Source of the DNA: CALMZN01 sp964443785
GTDB taxonomy: Bacteria; Patescibacteriota; Patescibacteriia; UBA1558; GWA2-36-10
Assembly (NCBI GenBank): GCA_964443785.1
Contig: CAYUER010000027.1
Coordinates: 1 to 9,145 of the forward strand
DNA: 9,145 nt
Reading direction: 5' to 3'
Shown here in pieces: positions 1 through 4,938 of this stretch (position 1 is its first letter; each line of letters opens with the position of its first letter). The notes beneath the pieces were generated by a model. It saw nothing but the letters and a program-made list of their open reading frames with translations, searched no databases and was not told the DNA's origin. A program made the translations under genes and the position numbers.

Positions 1-50
1 CTGCGTAGGCAGGAATCTAGCTAGATCCCGCAACAAGTGCGGGATGACAG
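1..50. repeat. Fragment of a palindromic dispersed-type repeat (two or three tandem hairpins)
   Basis: Three inverted repeats lie side by side: CTGC/GCAG (1-4 with 9-12), the perfect palindrome TCTAGCTAGA (16-25), and a perfect 8-bp stem ATCCCGCA/TGCGGGAT (25-32 with 38-45) around a 5-base loop, followed by TGACA. This is G+C-rich beside the AT-rich sequence that follows. Such hairpin units are typical of intergenic multicopy repeats of REP or MITE type. The window edge cuts the element, so its other end and any terminal inverted repeat are not visible. That it is multicopy is inferred from its form and not shown here. Confidence 0.6.
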
Positions 51-79
51 TAAATATTGTGTGATTATTGTAGCAATAA

Positions 80-97
80 ATAATTATTTTGGGAAAT
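80..97. repeat. Left copy of 18-bp direct repeat
   Basis: Identical over 18 bases to 824-841. The bases on either side differ from those of the other copy, so the match ends sharply. It follows directly after a 6-3-6 inverted repeat TTATTG/CAATAA at 65-79. Confidence 0.75.
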
Positions 98-113
98 AAA
101 ATGGGAAATAAAA
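90..113. repeat. 12-bp unit TGGGAAATAAAA, two perfect tandem copies
   Basis: The units at 90-101 and 102-113 are identical. The first overlaps the right half of the left direct repeat, so part of the motif (TGGGAAAT) occurs three times in the window. It could be slippage at an insertion junction or a short binding-site array; nothing decides between these. Confidence 0.7.
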
Positions 114-152
114 AAAGAGGCCCCATCCCGATCAGACGACCGAGACAGGGCC
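110..152 (-). terminator. Strong intrinsic terminator of the 138-aa gene
   Basis: Read on the minus strand, positions 152-119 fold into a 15-bp stem (with several G-U pairs) closed by the 4-base loop GUCU, starting GGCCC and ending GGGCC. It is followed at once by TCTTTTTTT (118-110). It lies 21 bases past the stop codon at 174. The long stem and U-run are textbook rho-independent termination, and far stronger than anything else in the window. Confidence 0.85.
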
Positions 153-173
153 AAAGGTGCAGAGACAGGTCAC

Positions 174-590
174 TTACCTGCGAACTGCGGCGAAACGCAC
201 ATGATTATACCAATCACAGTCAAACCAACGCAGGTAAACCTTACGCTCACCAGCTTCATAATACAAACAACCAACAAAACGTCGACCACCGATGTAGCGC
301 ACAATCGAACCAAGCGCCACGATCGGAAAATCTTTCTGCAGCTTCGGATACTTGATGCCCAGAGTCAAAAGCTCAGGCATACTCGCAGCACGAAAGTTAT
401 TCCTCCACAAAGCTTTCAAAGCAGTTTCTCCGTCCATCCTGTCCTGAAAGTGAAGCAGGATGATTTCGGCCCGATGCGGAACATCGATATTGAAATGACC
501 GTCCTTGATAGCAGGATCAGACCAGTCATAGCACCCCTGTTTGACGAGTTCATTGATCGTGGTGGCTTTAACCTCAATCGGATAGTTCAT
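174..590 (-). CDS. Orphan 138-aa protein, unknown function, anomalous composition
   Basis: The product is soluble, with no signal peptide or membrane segment. Residues 1-80 look mostly helical (ELVKQGCYDW, ETALKALWRN). Residues 88-138 look beta-rich and aromatic, with FPIVALGS at 88-95, YIGGRRFVGCLYY at 99-111 and a C-terminus rich in W, F, Y and R (YLRWFDCDWYNHVRFAAVRR, 119-138). From memory, small proteins with a FPIVALGS-like core and an RF-AVR-type end recur in Patescibacteria genomes as uncharacterised proteins; this is recall, not a search. ATG at 590 is the only start: upstream the frame has no ATG, GTG or TTG before a stop at 648-650. A GAGAAGG sequence lies only two bases before ATG, unusually close. 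G+C near 50% contrasts sharply with its neighbours. The gene has its own promoter, leader and terminator. No catalytic motif is recognised. Confidence 0.75.
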   Translation of the reverse strand: MNYPIEVKATTINELVKQGCYDWSDPAIKDGHFNIDVPHRAEIILLHFQDRMDGETALKALWRNNFRAASMPELLTLGIKYPKLQKDFPIVALGSIVRYIGGRRFVGCLYYEAGERKVYLRWFDCDWYNHVRFAAVRR

Positions 591-618
591 TACCTTCTCA
601 CACTTGTGGCTGGGGTTT

Positions 619-700
619 GAGCTTCCAAGCTCGGTTACATAACGTTTCTATGGCCCTAGCTTACAGACCATTTTAATAAAAATGAGCTAGAAACTAGGGC
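619..700 (-). promoter_or_regulatory. Structured 5' leader of the 138-aa gene
   Basis: The presumed transcript has about 150 nt before the start codon, unusually long for this window. On the minus strand it contains an outer stem GCCCTAG/CTAGGGC (694-700 with 653-659) enclosing a hairpin CATTTT/AAAATG around four bases (679-684 with 669-674). Nearer the gene is a compact hairpin GAGCTT/AAGCTC (627-632 with 619-624). No known riboswitch class is recognised. It could be an autoregulatory protein-binding site, an attenuator or simply conserved element structure. Confidence 0.45.
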
Positions 701-745
701 TATATTCGATTTTTTGCAAGTGTATTGTTAAAGAGCGTTGAACAA

Positions 746-777
746 AATATATTGCTATATTTTTTAATTTTTGTCAA
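746..777 (-). promoter_or_regulatory. Probable sigma-70-type promoter of the 138-aa gene
   Basis: A perfect -35 box TTGACA is at 777-772 on the minus strand. The -10 region is ambiguous: CAATAT at 754-749 has the ideal 17-base spacing but few matches, and TATATT at 751-746 matches better with 20-base spacing. It lies inside the direct-repeat-bounded cassette, just beyond the terminator at 793-822, so the gene would be transcribed independently of the genes upstream. Confidence 0.45.
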
Positions 778-792
778 GAAATTTTAAAACAT

Positions 793-822
793 AAAAAACC
801 AAGTTTTGCACTTGATTTTTTA
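793..822. terminator. Bidirectional intrinsic terminator
   Basis: A 5-bp stem CAAGT/ACTTG (800-804 with 810-814) with a 5-base loop is flanked by A6 (793-798) and T6 (816-821), so it reads as hairpin plus U-run on either strand. On the minus strand it would end the transcript of the 847-1254 gene and probably the whole kinase-PduL-AckA operon. The stem is short, so efficiency is uncertain. It sits just inside the right direct repeat. Confidence 0.5.
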
Positions 823-823
823 G

Positions 824-841
824 ATAATTATTTTGGGAAAT
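824..841. repeat. Right copy of 18-bp direct repeat
   Basis: Perfect match to 80-97. It ends five bases before the stop codon of the 847-1254 gene. Three G in a row within otherwise A/T sequence make an 18-base chance match over this distance unlikely. Confidence 0.75.
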
Positions 842-846
842 TTAAC

Positions 847-1254
847 TTACATCATATAAAAATCACTCAAAGCTAATACTATTGTCATAACAATAGCAAT
901 TAGCAATGGACCTGATAACATACCTAAAAATAAAAATTTATATTTTTTATTTTTTCTTCCCTTAATACCGAAAATAAATAGCAAAACTATATAAAAAATA
1001 AACAACAATACTTGCAATGTAAAATTAATTTGATCACCATAAACAAATCCATACTTATTAAAATGGCCATTATTAGCAAAAAATATTATTATATAGTGAA
1101 TAAGAGCGCCCAAGCCAAGTAAATAAAAAAGTGCATAAAACAAAAAGTGAGCCGGAAGTATTAAGACGCCTAAAAAATAATAAAGCCATTTTTGTTTACG
1201 AGTTAAAAAAATACTAACTTGATTTATTGGCTGGTTTGAAATTGTATTAATCAT
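847..1254 (-). CDS. Small integral membrane protein, unknown function (135 aa)
   Basis: This is a very hydrophobic protein with about four predicted membrane helices, near residues 23-45, 46-62, 78-96 and 105-129. The loops are short and basic (TRKQK 18-22; KGRKNKKYK 98-106), and the run IHYIIIFF (52-59) is strongly apolar. No family motif or catalytic residue is recognised. Coding G+C is extremely low, near 22% at 961-1020, as is common for AT-rich membrane genes. It starts about 18 bases after the best acetate kinase stop codon with no clear Shine-Dalgarno sequence or promoter between, so it is probably the last gene of that operon. The terminator at 793-822 follows its stop. Confidence 0.7.
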   Translation of the reverse strand: MINTISNQPINQVSIFLTRKQKWLYYFLGVLILPAHFLFYALFYLLGLGALIHYIIIFFANNGHFNKYGFVYGDQINFTLQVLLFIFYIVLLFIFGIKGRKNKKYKFLFLGMLSGPLLIAIVMTIVLALSDFYMM

Positions 1255-1272
1255 AATTATTTTAGAAAATAT

Positions 1273-2210
1273 TTATTTTATTTTCTCCACTTTTATTTTA
1301 ATCGGCTTGTCCATTTTTTTNNNNNNNNNNNNNNNNNNNNNNNNNNNNNNNNNNNNNNNNNNNNNNNNNNNNNNNNNNNNNNNNNNNNNNNNNNNNNNNN
1401 NNNNNNNNNNNNNNNNNNNNGATCTATGGCAGTCAAAGACATCTTTTGTTCTTGAGCCAAATACAGGGCTACAGCGGCCGGTAAATCACCACTACGCGTG
1501 GCCATGGTCAAACCTTCATTGGGTGAAAAGCCCATCGTAGTATCTTTTACTTTTCCGTTTTCCAACCAAGCAATACTAGAGCCCGAACCTAGATGCAGAC
1601 TAACGGCTGATAATTTATTGATTTTTATATTTAGCTTTTTGGCAGCATAGAGACAAGCCATCTCATGACTCAGACCGTGAAAACCATATTTTCTGATACC
1701 AAATTTTTCGTAATATTTAATAGGTAGTGAATATAGATAAGCCTCTGGCTCTAAATCTGCAAACCAAGCAGTATCAAAACTAGCAATGATTTTTACTTTG
1801 GGCCAAGTAGCTTGGACTAATTTTATCAGCTCAAAACTTTGTCGGTTGTGTAGTGGTGCTAGATGATTGTATTTACTGATTTTGTCAACTACATTTTTAT
1901 CAAGTTTGCAGCTTTTTTTGAACTCTGCTCCACCGTGGACTATCCGCATGCCTACTGACTGTATGTCCAATTTAGCCAAAATTTCATGAATAGCTTGCCA
2001 AGCTCCAGCAATACTGTAGGCGGCTGCATAATTTACTTGGCTCACTTTATTATTTTTTTGATAAATCAAAATCGATTTATCATTGTATGATGAATATGAA
2101 CCAGTCAAAATAGTACGACCTAAATTTTTTCCATCATATTCAAAAACGGCAAACTTCAAACTACTAGAACCATTGTTTAAAATGAGTAGATTTTTGTTCT
2201 CATTTTTCAT
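1273..2210 (-). CDS. ackA: Acetate kinase (ATP:acetate phosphotransferase), interrupted by an assembly gap
   Basis: The enzyme converts acetyl phosphate and ADP to acetate and ATP in the cytoplasm. The first 263 residues are readable and show the ASKHA-kinase landmarks: LNNGSSSLKF (11-20), RIVHGG (89-94), HLAPLHN (116-122), FDTAWF (145-150), YGFHGLSH (175-182), LHLGSGSS (205-212) and TMGFSPNEGL with TRSGD (225-242). By alignment from memory, N12, R89, H121, D146, H178, H206 and R239 match the known active-site residues. The family is about 400 residues long, so roughly 135 should follow R239, but gap plus tail give far fewer: the 100-N run hides more sequence than it shows. After the gap one frame ends at 1293 (tail KKWTSRLK), while another stays open to 1273 with tail KKMDKPIKIKVEKIK, which resembles an AckA end better; I chose 1273. 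The start overlaps the end of pduL by 11 bases. Typical FDTAFH is FDTAWF here. Confidence 0.9.
1321..1420. other. Assembly gap (100 N) inside ackA
   Basis: Exactly 100 N, the usual placeholder for a gap of unknown size. Family length indicates at least about 250 additional bases are missing from ackA. Confidence 0.95.
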
Positions 2211-2868
2211 AAATATATACTTTCTGATTATTTACCAAGCCAAGGGCATTGGCCTCGTCAGTATCAAGGTGTATATGAGTTTTGAAATTACCCACTCTGA
2301 CCAATACATTTTCCAAAATAGCTGATCGCTCACCTTTGACCATGATGGCTATTTTTTGACCATTTTTATATTTCCACAGCTTGGCCTGCTCCCTAGATAT
2401 ATGCAAATGACGCATAGCCACTATGGCCTGAGCGAGCACCTGACCATGTGGTCCTTGTAGCGAAACTTTACTAGCTTTGCGTACTTGGCCAGAAGCCTGG
2501 ACCACCGGCTTGATGCCCAAAAAATAACAATCCGTCATGGACAATTCTACTTGGGTTTTTTGACGGACTGGGCCGACAATGCGCACTTTAGGAAAATAAT
2601 CACGCGATCCTTTGACAACCAATGTTTCTTTGGCGGCAAATTCACCAGGCTGAGAAATATCTTTTAATTTTGTGAGCTTAAAATTCTTACCAAAAAGTTT
2701 GACTAAATCTTTTTGACTCAAATGAATGTGTCGAGCTGATACTTCGGCGATTACTGTTTTCANNNNNNNNNNNNNNNNNNNNNNNNNNNNNNNNNNNNNN
2801 NNNNNNNNNNNNNNNNNNNNNNNNNNNNNNNNNNNNNNNNNNNNNNNNNNNNNNNNNNNNNNTTTCAT
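2200..2868 (-). CDS. pduL: PduL-type phosphate acyltransferase (phosphotransacylase), N-terminus in an assembly gap
   Basis: This is the zinc-dependent transacylase family (PF06130) that interconverts acyl-CoA plus phosphate with acyl phosphate plus CoA, the non-homologous alternative to Pta. The readable part holds both halves of the duplicated fold: VSARHIHLS then ISQPGEFAAKET and GPVRQKTQVELS in the first, and IVAMRHLHIS followed by THIHLDTDEANALGL near the C-terminus in the second. The histidines of RHIH, RHLH and HIHLD are the expected metal ligands. The 100-N gap replaces the N-terminus, so true length and any encapsulation-type leader peptide are unknown; no microcompartment shell gene is visible nearby. 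ATG at 2868 overlaps the kinase stop as ATGA, suggesting coupled translation, but that ATG and the readable body are joined only across the gap. Beside ackA, acetyl-CoA is the likely substrate. Confidence 0.88.
   Translation of the reverse strand: MKXXXXXXXXXXXXXXXXXXXXXXXXXXXXXXXXXXKTVIAEVSARHIHLSQKDLVKLFGKNFKLTKLKDISQPGEFAAKETLVVKGSRDYFPKVRIVGPVRQKTQVELSMTDCYFLGIKPVVQASGQVRKASKVSLQGPHGQVLAQAIVAMRHLHISREQAKLWKYKNGQKIAIMVKGERSAILENVLVRVGNFKTHIHLDTDEANALGLVNNQKVYIYEK
2763..2862. other. Assembly gap (100 N) inside pduL
   Basis: Exactly 100 N after ATGAAA at 2868-2863. True size is unknown. A small additional gene or a second start codon could be hidden here. Confidence 0.95.
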
Positions 2869-3833
2869 ATTTTATATTTTTTCAAATCACTAGCCTGCAA
2901 TAAGCCGACTTGCGCCCCTATTTTGGAAACAACAGCCGCACTATTGTAAGAGCCCAAAGTCAAAGCTTTTTTGACATCGCGATATTTGATCCAAGCAGCC
3001 AAAAAACCAGAGCCAAAGGAATCACCTGCTCCAGTGGTATTCAAAGTTTTTACTTTTTTGACCGCCTGAAAAAATACCTGTTCACCGTCAAAAGCATAAG
3101 AACCTTTGGCACCATCTGTAATCACTGTAATTTTCTGCCCAAATTTGTGCAGATTTTTTAATAAATCTTTGATATTATTTTTGACTTGATGTTTAGCTAG
3201 TATCTCCAAAGCTTCATCGCGATTGACAATCAAAATATGAGTCTGAGAAAAATATTCTCTCAACTTCTTGGCTGGCAATTGCAACTGATAAGTACCAGGA
3301 TTCCAAGCTAATTTAATTTTTTTCTTGCTTATTTTATGGAAGAGACGGTCCATTTGCTTGGTGTAATTTTTGGGCAAAGAAGTCAGATAAACAAAAGGAG
3401 TGTTGATCTTATTGACATCGAGATCCAAATAATCATTGGCTCCCCGATAAGCAAAAATAACATGTTCGTTGTCCTTGCCTACATTAGCCACAAACGACAA
3501 GCCAGTTTGATGCTTGTGATCAAATTGGATCAGCTTGGTACTGACTTTTTTCTTTTTGAGATTAGCTACAATATCTTGACCCAAAAAATCATGACCCAAA
3601 CGGCACAATAATTGAGTCTTTAAGCCAAAATTAGCTAGAGCCACAGCCACATTGGCCCCGCTACCACCATTGACTAGATAAACTTTGTCACTATAAACTT
3701 TGGCGCCGTATTCAAAGGCGGCTAATTTTTGGCGCAAAATATCTTGTCGATTATCAATCAATAACACATTGTCTGCATAAAACATAATGTCATATACTGC
3801 CCCGCCAATGACTGTAATTTGATTACCTAACAT
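2865..3833 (-). CDS. PfkB/ribokinase-family sugar or nucleoside kinase (322 aa)
   Basis: A cytoplasmic kinase that transfers the ATP gamma-phosphate to a sugar or nucleoside hydroxyl. Domain order is typical: GG at 10-11, substrate-site signature NGGSGANVAVALANFG (55-70), lid segment around 15-55, WNPG (177-180), NRDEA (204-208), TDGAKGS (239-245) and the C-terminal PfkB signature NTTGAGDSFGSG (265-276), with D271 as catalytic base and the GAG anion hole. The usual DTTGAGD begins with N here. Length is normal. The substrate cannot be set from sequence: ribokinase, adenosine kinase or fructokinase types are all possible. It is first in the operon kinase-pduL-ackA, read from the promoter at 3860-3868 with a leader of roughly 20 nt and no Shine-Dalgarno. 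Its stop TGA overlaps the next start. Confidence 0.88.
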   Translation of the reverse strand: MLGNQITVIGGAVYDIMFYADNVLLIDNRQDILRQKLAAFEYGAKVYSDKVYLVNGGSGANVAVALANFGLKTQLLCRLGHDFLGQDIVANLKKKKVSTKLIQFDHKHQTGLSFVANVGKDNEHVIFAYRGANDYLDLDVNKINTPFVYLTSLPKNYTKQMDRLFHKISKKKIKLAWNPGTYQLQLPAKKLREYFSQTHILIVNRDEALEILAKHQVKNNIKDLLKNLHKFGQKITVITDGAKGSYAFDGEQVFFQAVKKVKTLNTTGAGDSFGSGFLAAWIKYRDVKKALTLGSYNSAAVVSKIGAQVGLLQASDLKKYKI

Positions 3834-3859
3834 ATTTATTTTTGTTTACTTATGACTAT

Positions 3860-3868
3860 ATTATAACA
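3860..3868 (-). promoter_or_regulatory. Extended -10 promoter of the kinase-pduL-ackA operon
   Basis: On the minus strand TGTTATAAT (3868-3860) is a perfect extended -10 element (TGn plus TATAAT). The -35 region is poor, as is usual for such promoters. Predicted initiation near 3853 leaves about 20 nt before ATG at 3833. It starts only eight bases past the stop codon of the upstream gene, with no terminator between. Confidence 0.7.
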
Positions 3869-3875
3869 CAAATCC

Positions 3876-4469
3876 TTAAAAAACATTATTTTTTAATTTA
3901 TGAAAAAAATCATAGGCATATTTTAAATAAACAGCGTATAATCCATAAATACCTATTTGAATATATAAATTATTATCCCAACCTTTAAAATCCAGATACT
4001 TTTGACCAGCAAATAAAACACTGAATAAAATAATACCCAAAAAAATCTTTATTTTGTTAGCTTGATACTTTTCCTGCAATAAAAAATTGAAAAATGGCAT
4101 AATAGCCATAAAAACAAATAAGAAATACAAAACAAAAAAATACACTGGCTCCAAATAATTACCCAGTAAAGACTCTGTCCAAATGGAGGTAAAAATAAAC
4201 AAAATAAGCACTATAATAAAAATAGTAAAATGAGCAATGAAACGCCTAAAAGGATAAATAATTTTTTGATTAGCTGTGTTGATTTTTCCTTTTTTATTCC
4301 AACGAAAATGAGTATAAAGCCACAAAAGAACATAGCCCAACAAATAACAAGCCATAAAAGCTAAAGCTACATAAAAATCATCTTTTGTGTAAAAATAAAA
4401 AATAAGACTAAAAAATATAACACTGATGGCTAAGGAAAGTAAGATGTAATGTAGTTTTAATTTAGACAT
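3876..4469 (-). CDS. Six-helix integral membrane protein, unknown function (197 aa)
   Basis: No family is recognised. Counting from the chosen start MSKLKLHY, apolar segments lie near residues 8-27, 32-53, 78-97, 107-130, 139-155 and 169-184, joined by short basic loops (RWNKKGK 56-62; FRRF 74-77), with a basic C-terminus HKLKNNVF. The ATG at 4469 follows the methyltransferase stop by one base and is preferred. A longer frame starting at 4505 would add 12 residues and overlap the upstream gene by 35 bases. The arrangement implies translation coupled to the methyltransferase gene. Being aromatic and A/T-rich, it could be a small transporter, a sensor membrane domain or a cell-envelope protein; nothing visible decides. 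Confidence 0.75.
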   Translation of the reverse strand: MSKLKLHYILLSLAISVIFFSLIFYFYTKDDFYVALAFMACYLLGYVLLWLYTHFRWNKKGKINTANQKIIYPFRRFIAHFTIFIIVLILFIFTSIWTESLLGNYLEPVYFFVLYFLFVFMAIMPFFNFLLQEKYQANKIKIFLGIILFSVLFAGQKYLDFKGWDNNLYIQIGIYGLYAVYLKYAYDFFHKLKNNVF

Positions 4470-4470
4470 T

Positions 4471-4938
4471 TTATTTGTATTGCCTAATATAATACCCAGC
4501 CACACCCATAGCTACGCCGACATTGAGCGACTCTTTTTGACCGTACATCGGCAGATAAATAGTCTGATCAACTTTTTGGAGCAATGGCTTCGATACTCCG
4601 CGCACTTCATTTCCTAGTAGTAAAGCGAGAGGAAATTCTGGTTTGAATTTATTATAAACTATCGCTCCCTGCCCGAGCTCCAAAGCAATTATTTTGACAC
4701 CTTGTTTTTTGAGCTTGGCAAAAACACTAGAAATATTTTTGTGATACTCCCAAGCTACAGAGTTTTCTGAACCCAAGGCTACTTTAGCAATCTGCGACGC
4801 TGGTGGATGACCAGTATAGCCAGTCAAATATATCTTATCTACGCCCAGTGCATCACTGGTGCGAAAAATAGTCCCGACATTGAACAGACTTCTGATATTG
4901 TGAGCGATGACATAAAAGCCAGCATTATTTGTCGTCAT
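4471..4938 (-). CDS. SpoU/TrmH-family RNA 2'-O-ribose methyltransferase (155 aa)
   Basis: A SAM-dependent trefoil-knot (SPOUT) enzyme that methylates ribose 2'-OH in tRNA or rRNA. All three family motifs are present: motif 1 HNIRSLFNVGTIFRTSDALG (13-32), with N20 and R26 matching the TrmH catalytic N/R pair; motif 2 LLLGNEVRGV (106-115), with E111; and motif 3 IYLPMYGQKESLNVGVAMG (127-145), with S137 and N139. The protein is a bare catalytic domain without an N-terminal RNA-binding extension, so the target nucleotide cannot be assigned. It starts inside the end of the upstream membrane-protein gene (14-base overlap). Unlike most genes here it has a good Shine-Dalgarno, AAGAAGAGG (4953-4945), six bases before ATG. 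Confidence 0.9.
   Translation of the reverse strand: MTTNNAGFYVIAHNIRSLFNVGTIFRTSDALGVDKIYLTGYTGHPPASQIAKVALGSENSVAWEYHKNISSVFAKLKKQGVKIIALELGQGAIVYNKFKPEFPLALLLGNEVRGVSKPLLQKVDQTIYLPMYGQKESLNVGVAMGVAGYYIRQYK

Larger units (their letters stand above)
80..841. mobile_element. Putative inserted cassette bounded by an 18-bp direct repeat, carrying one orphan gene
   Basis: The 18-base sequence ATAATTATTTTGGGAAAT is present perfectly at 80-97 and again at 824-841. Between the copies lie a complete minus-strand unit (promoter, structured leader, 138-codon gene, strong terminator) and a second terminator at 793-822. The gene is about 50% G+C in the stretches counted, while the flanking gene at 847-1254 falls to about 22% in places. 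The right copy ends five bases from the stop codon of the 847-1254 gene, so one copy would be native 3' flank and the other a duplication. No transposase, integrase or convincing terminal inverted repeats are seen. Alternatives are an att-like recombination product, a non-autonomous element, or chance duplication of AT-rich sequence. Confidence 0.45.

Noticed and set aside
65..79. TTATTG/CAATAA inverted repeat as a terminator
   Set aside because: All-A/T-rich 6-bp stem with no U-run on either side; more likely incidental or part of an insertion target.
201..620. Plus-strand open frames of 139 and 88 codons over 89-620
   Set aside because: They lie antisense to the 138-aa gene, are open because of its composition, give low-complexity T/Q/N/R-rich products, and one begins inside the terminator and tandem repeat.
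1293..1320. Acetate kinase tail KKWTSRLK ending at 1293
   Set aside because: It depends on the 100-N gap being exactly 100 bases, which family length contradicts. The alternative frame to 1273 gives a more plausible C-terminus.
4470..4505. Upstream start at 4505 for the six-helix membrane protein
   Set aside because: It would overlap the methyltransferase by 35 bases. ATG at 4469, one base past that stop, gives a normal basic N-terminus before the first helix.
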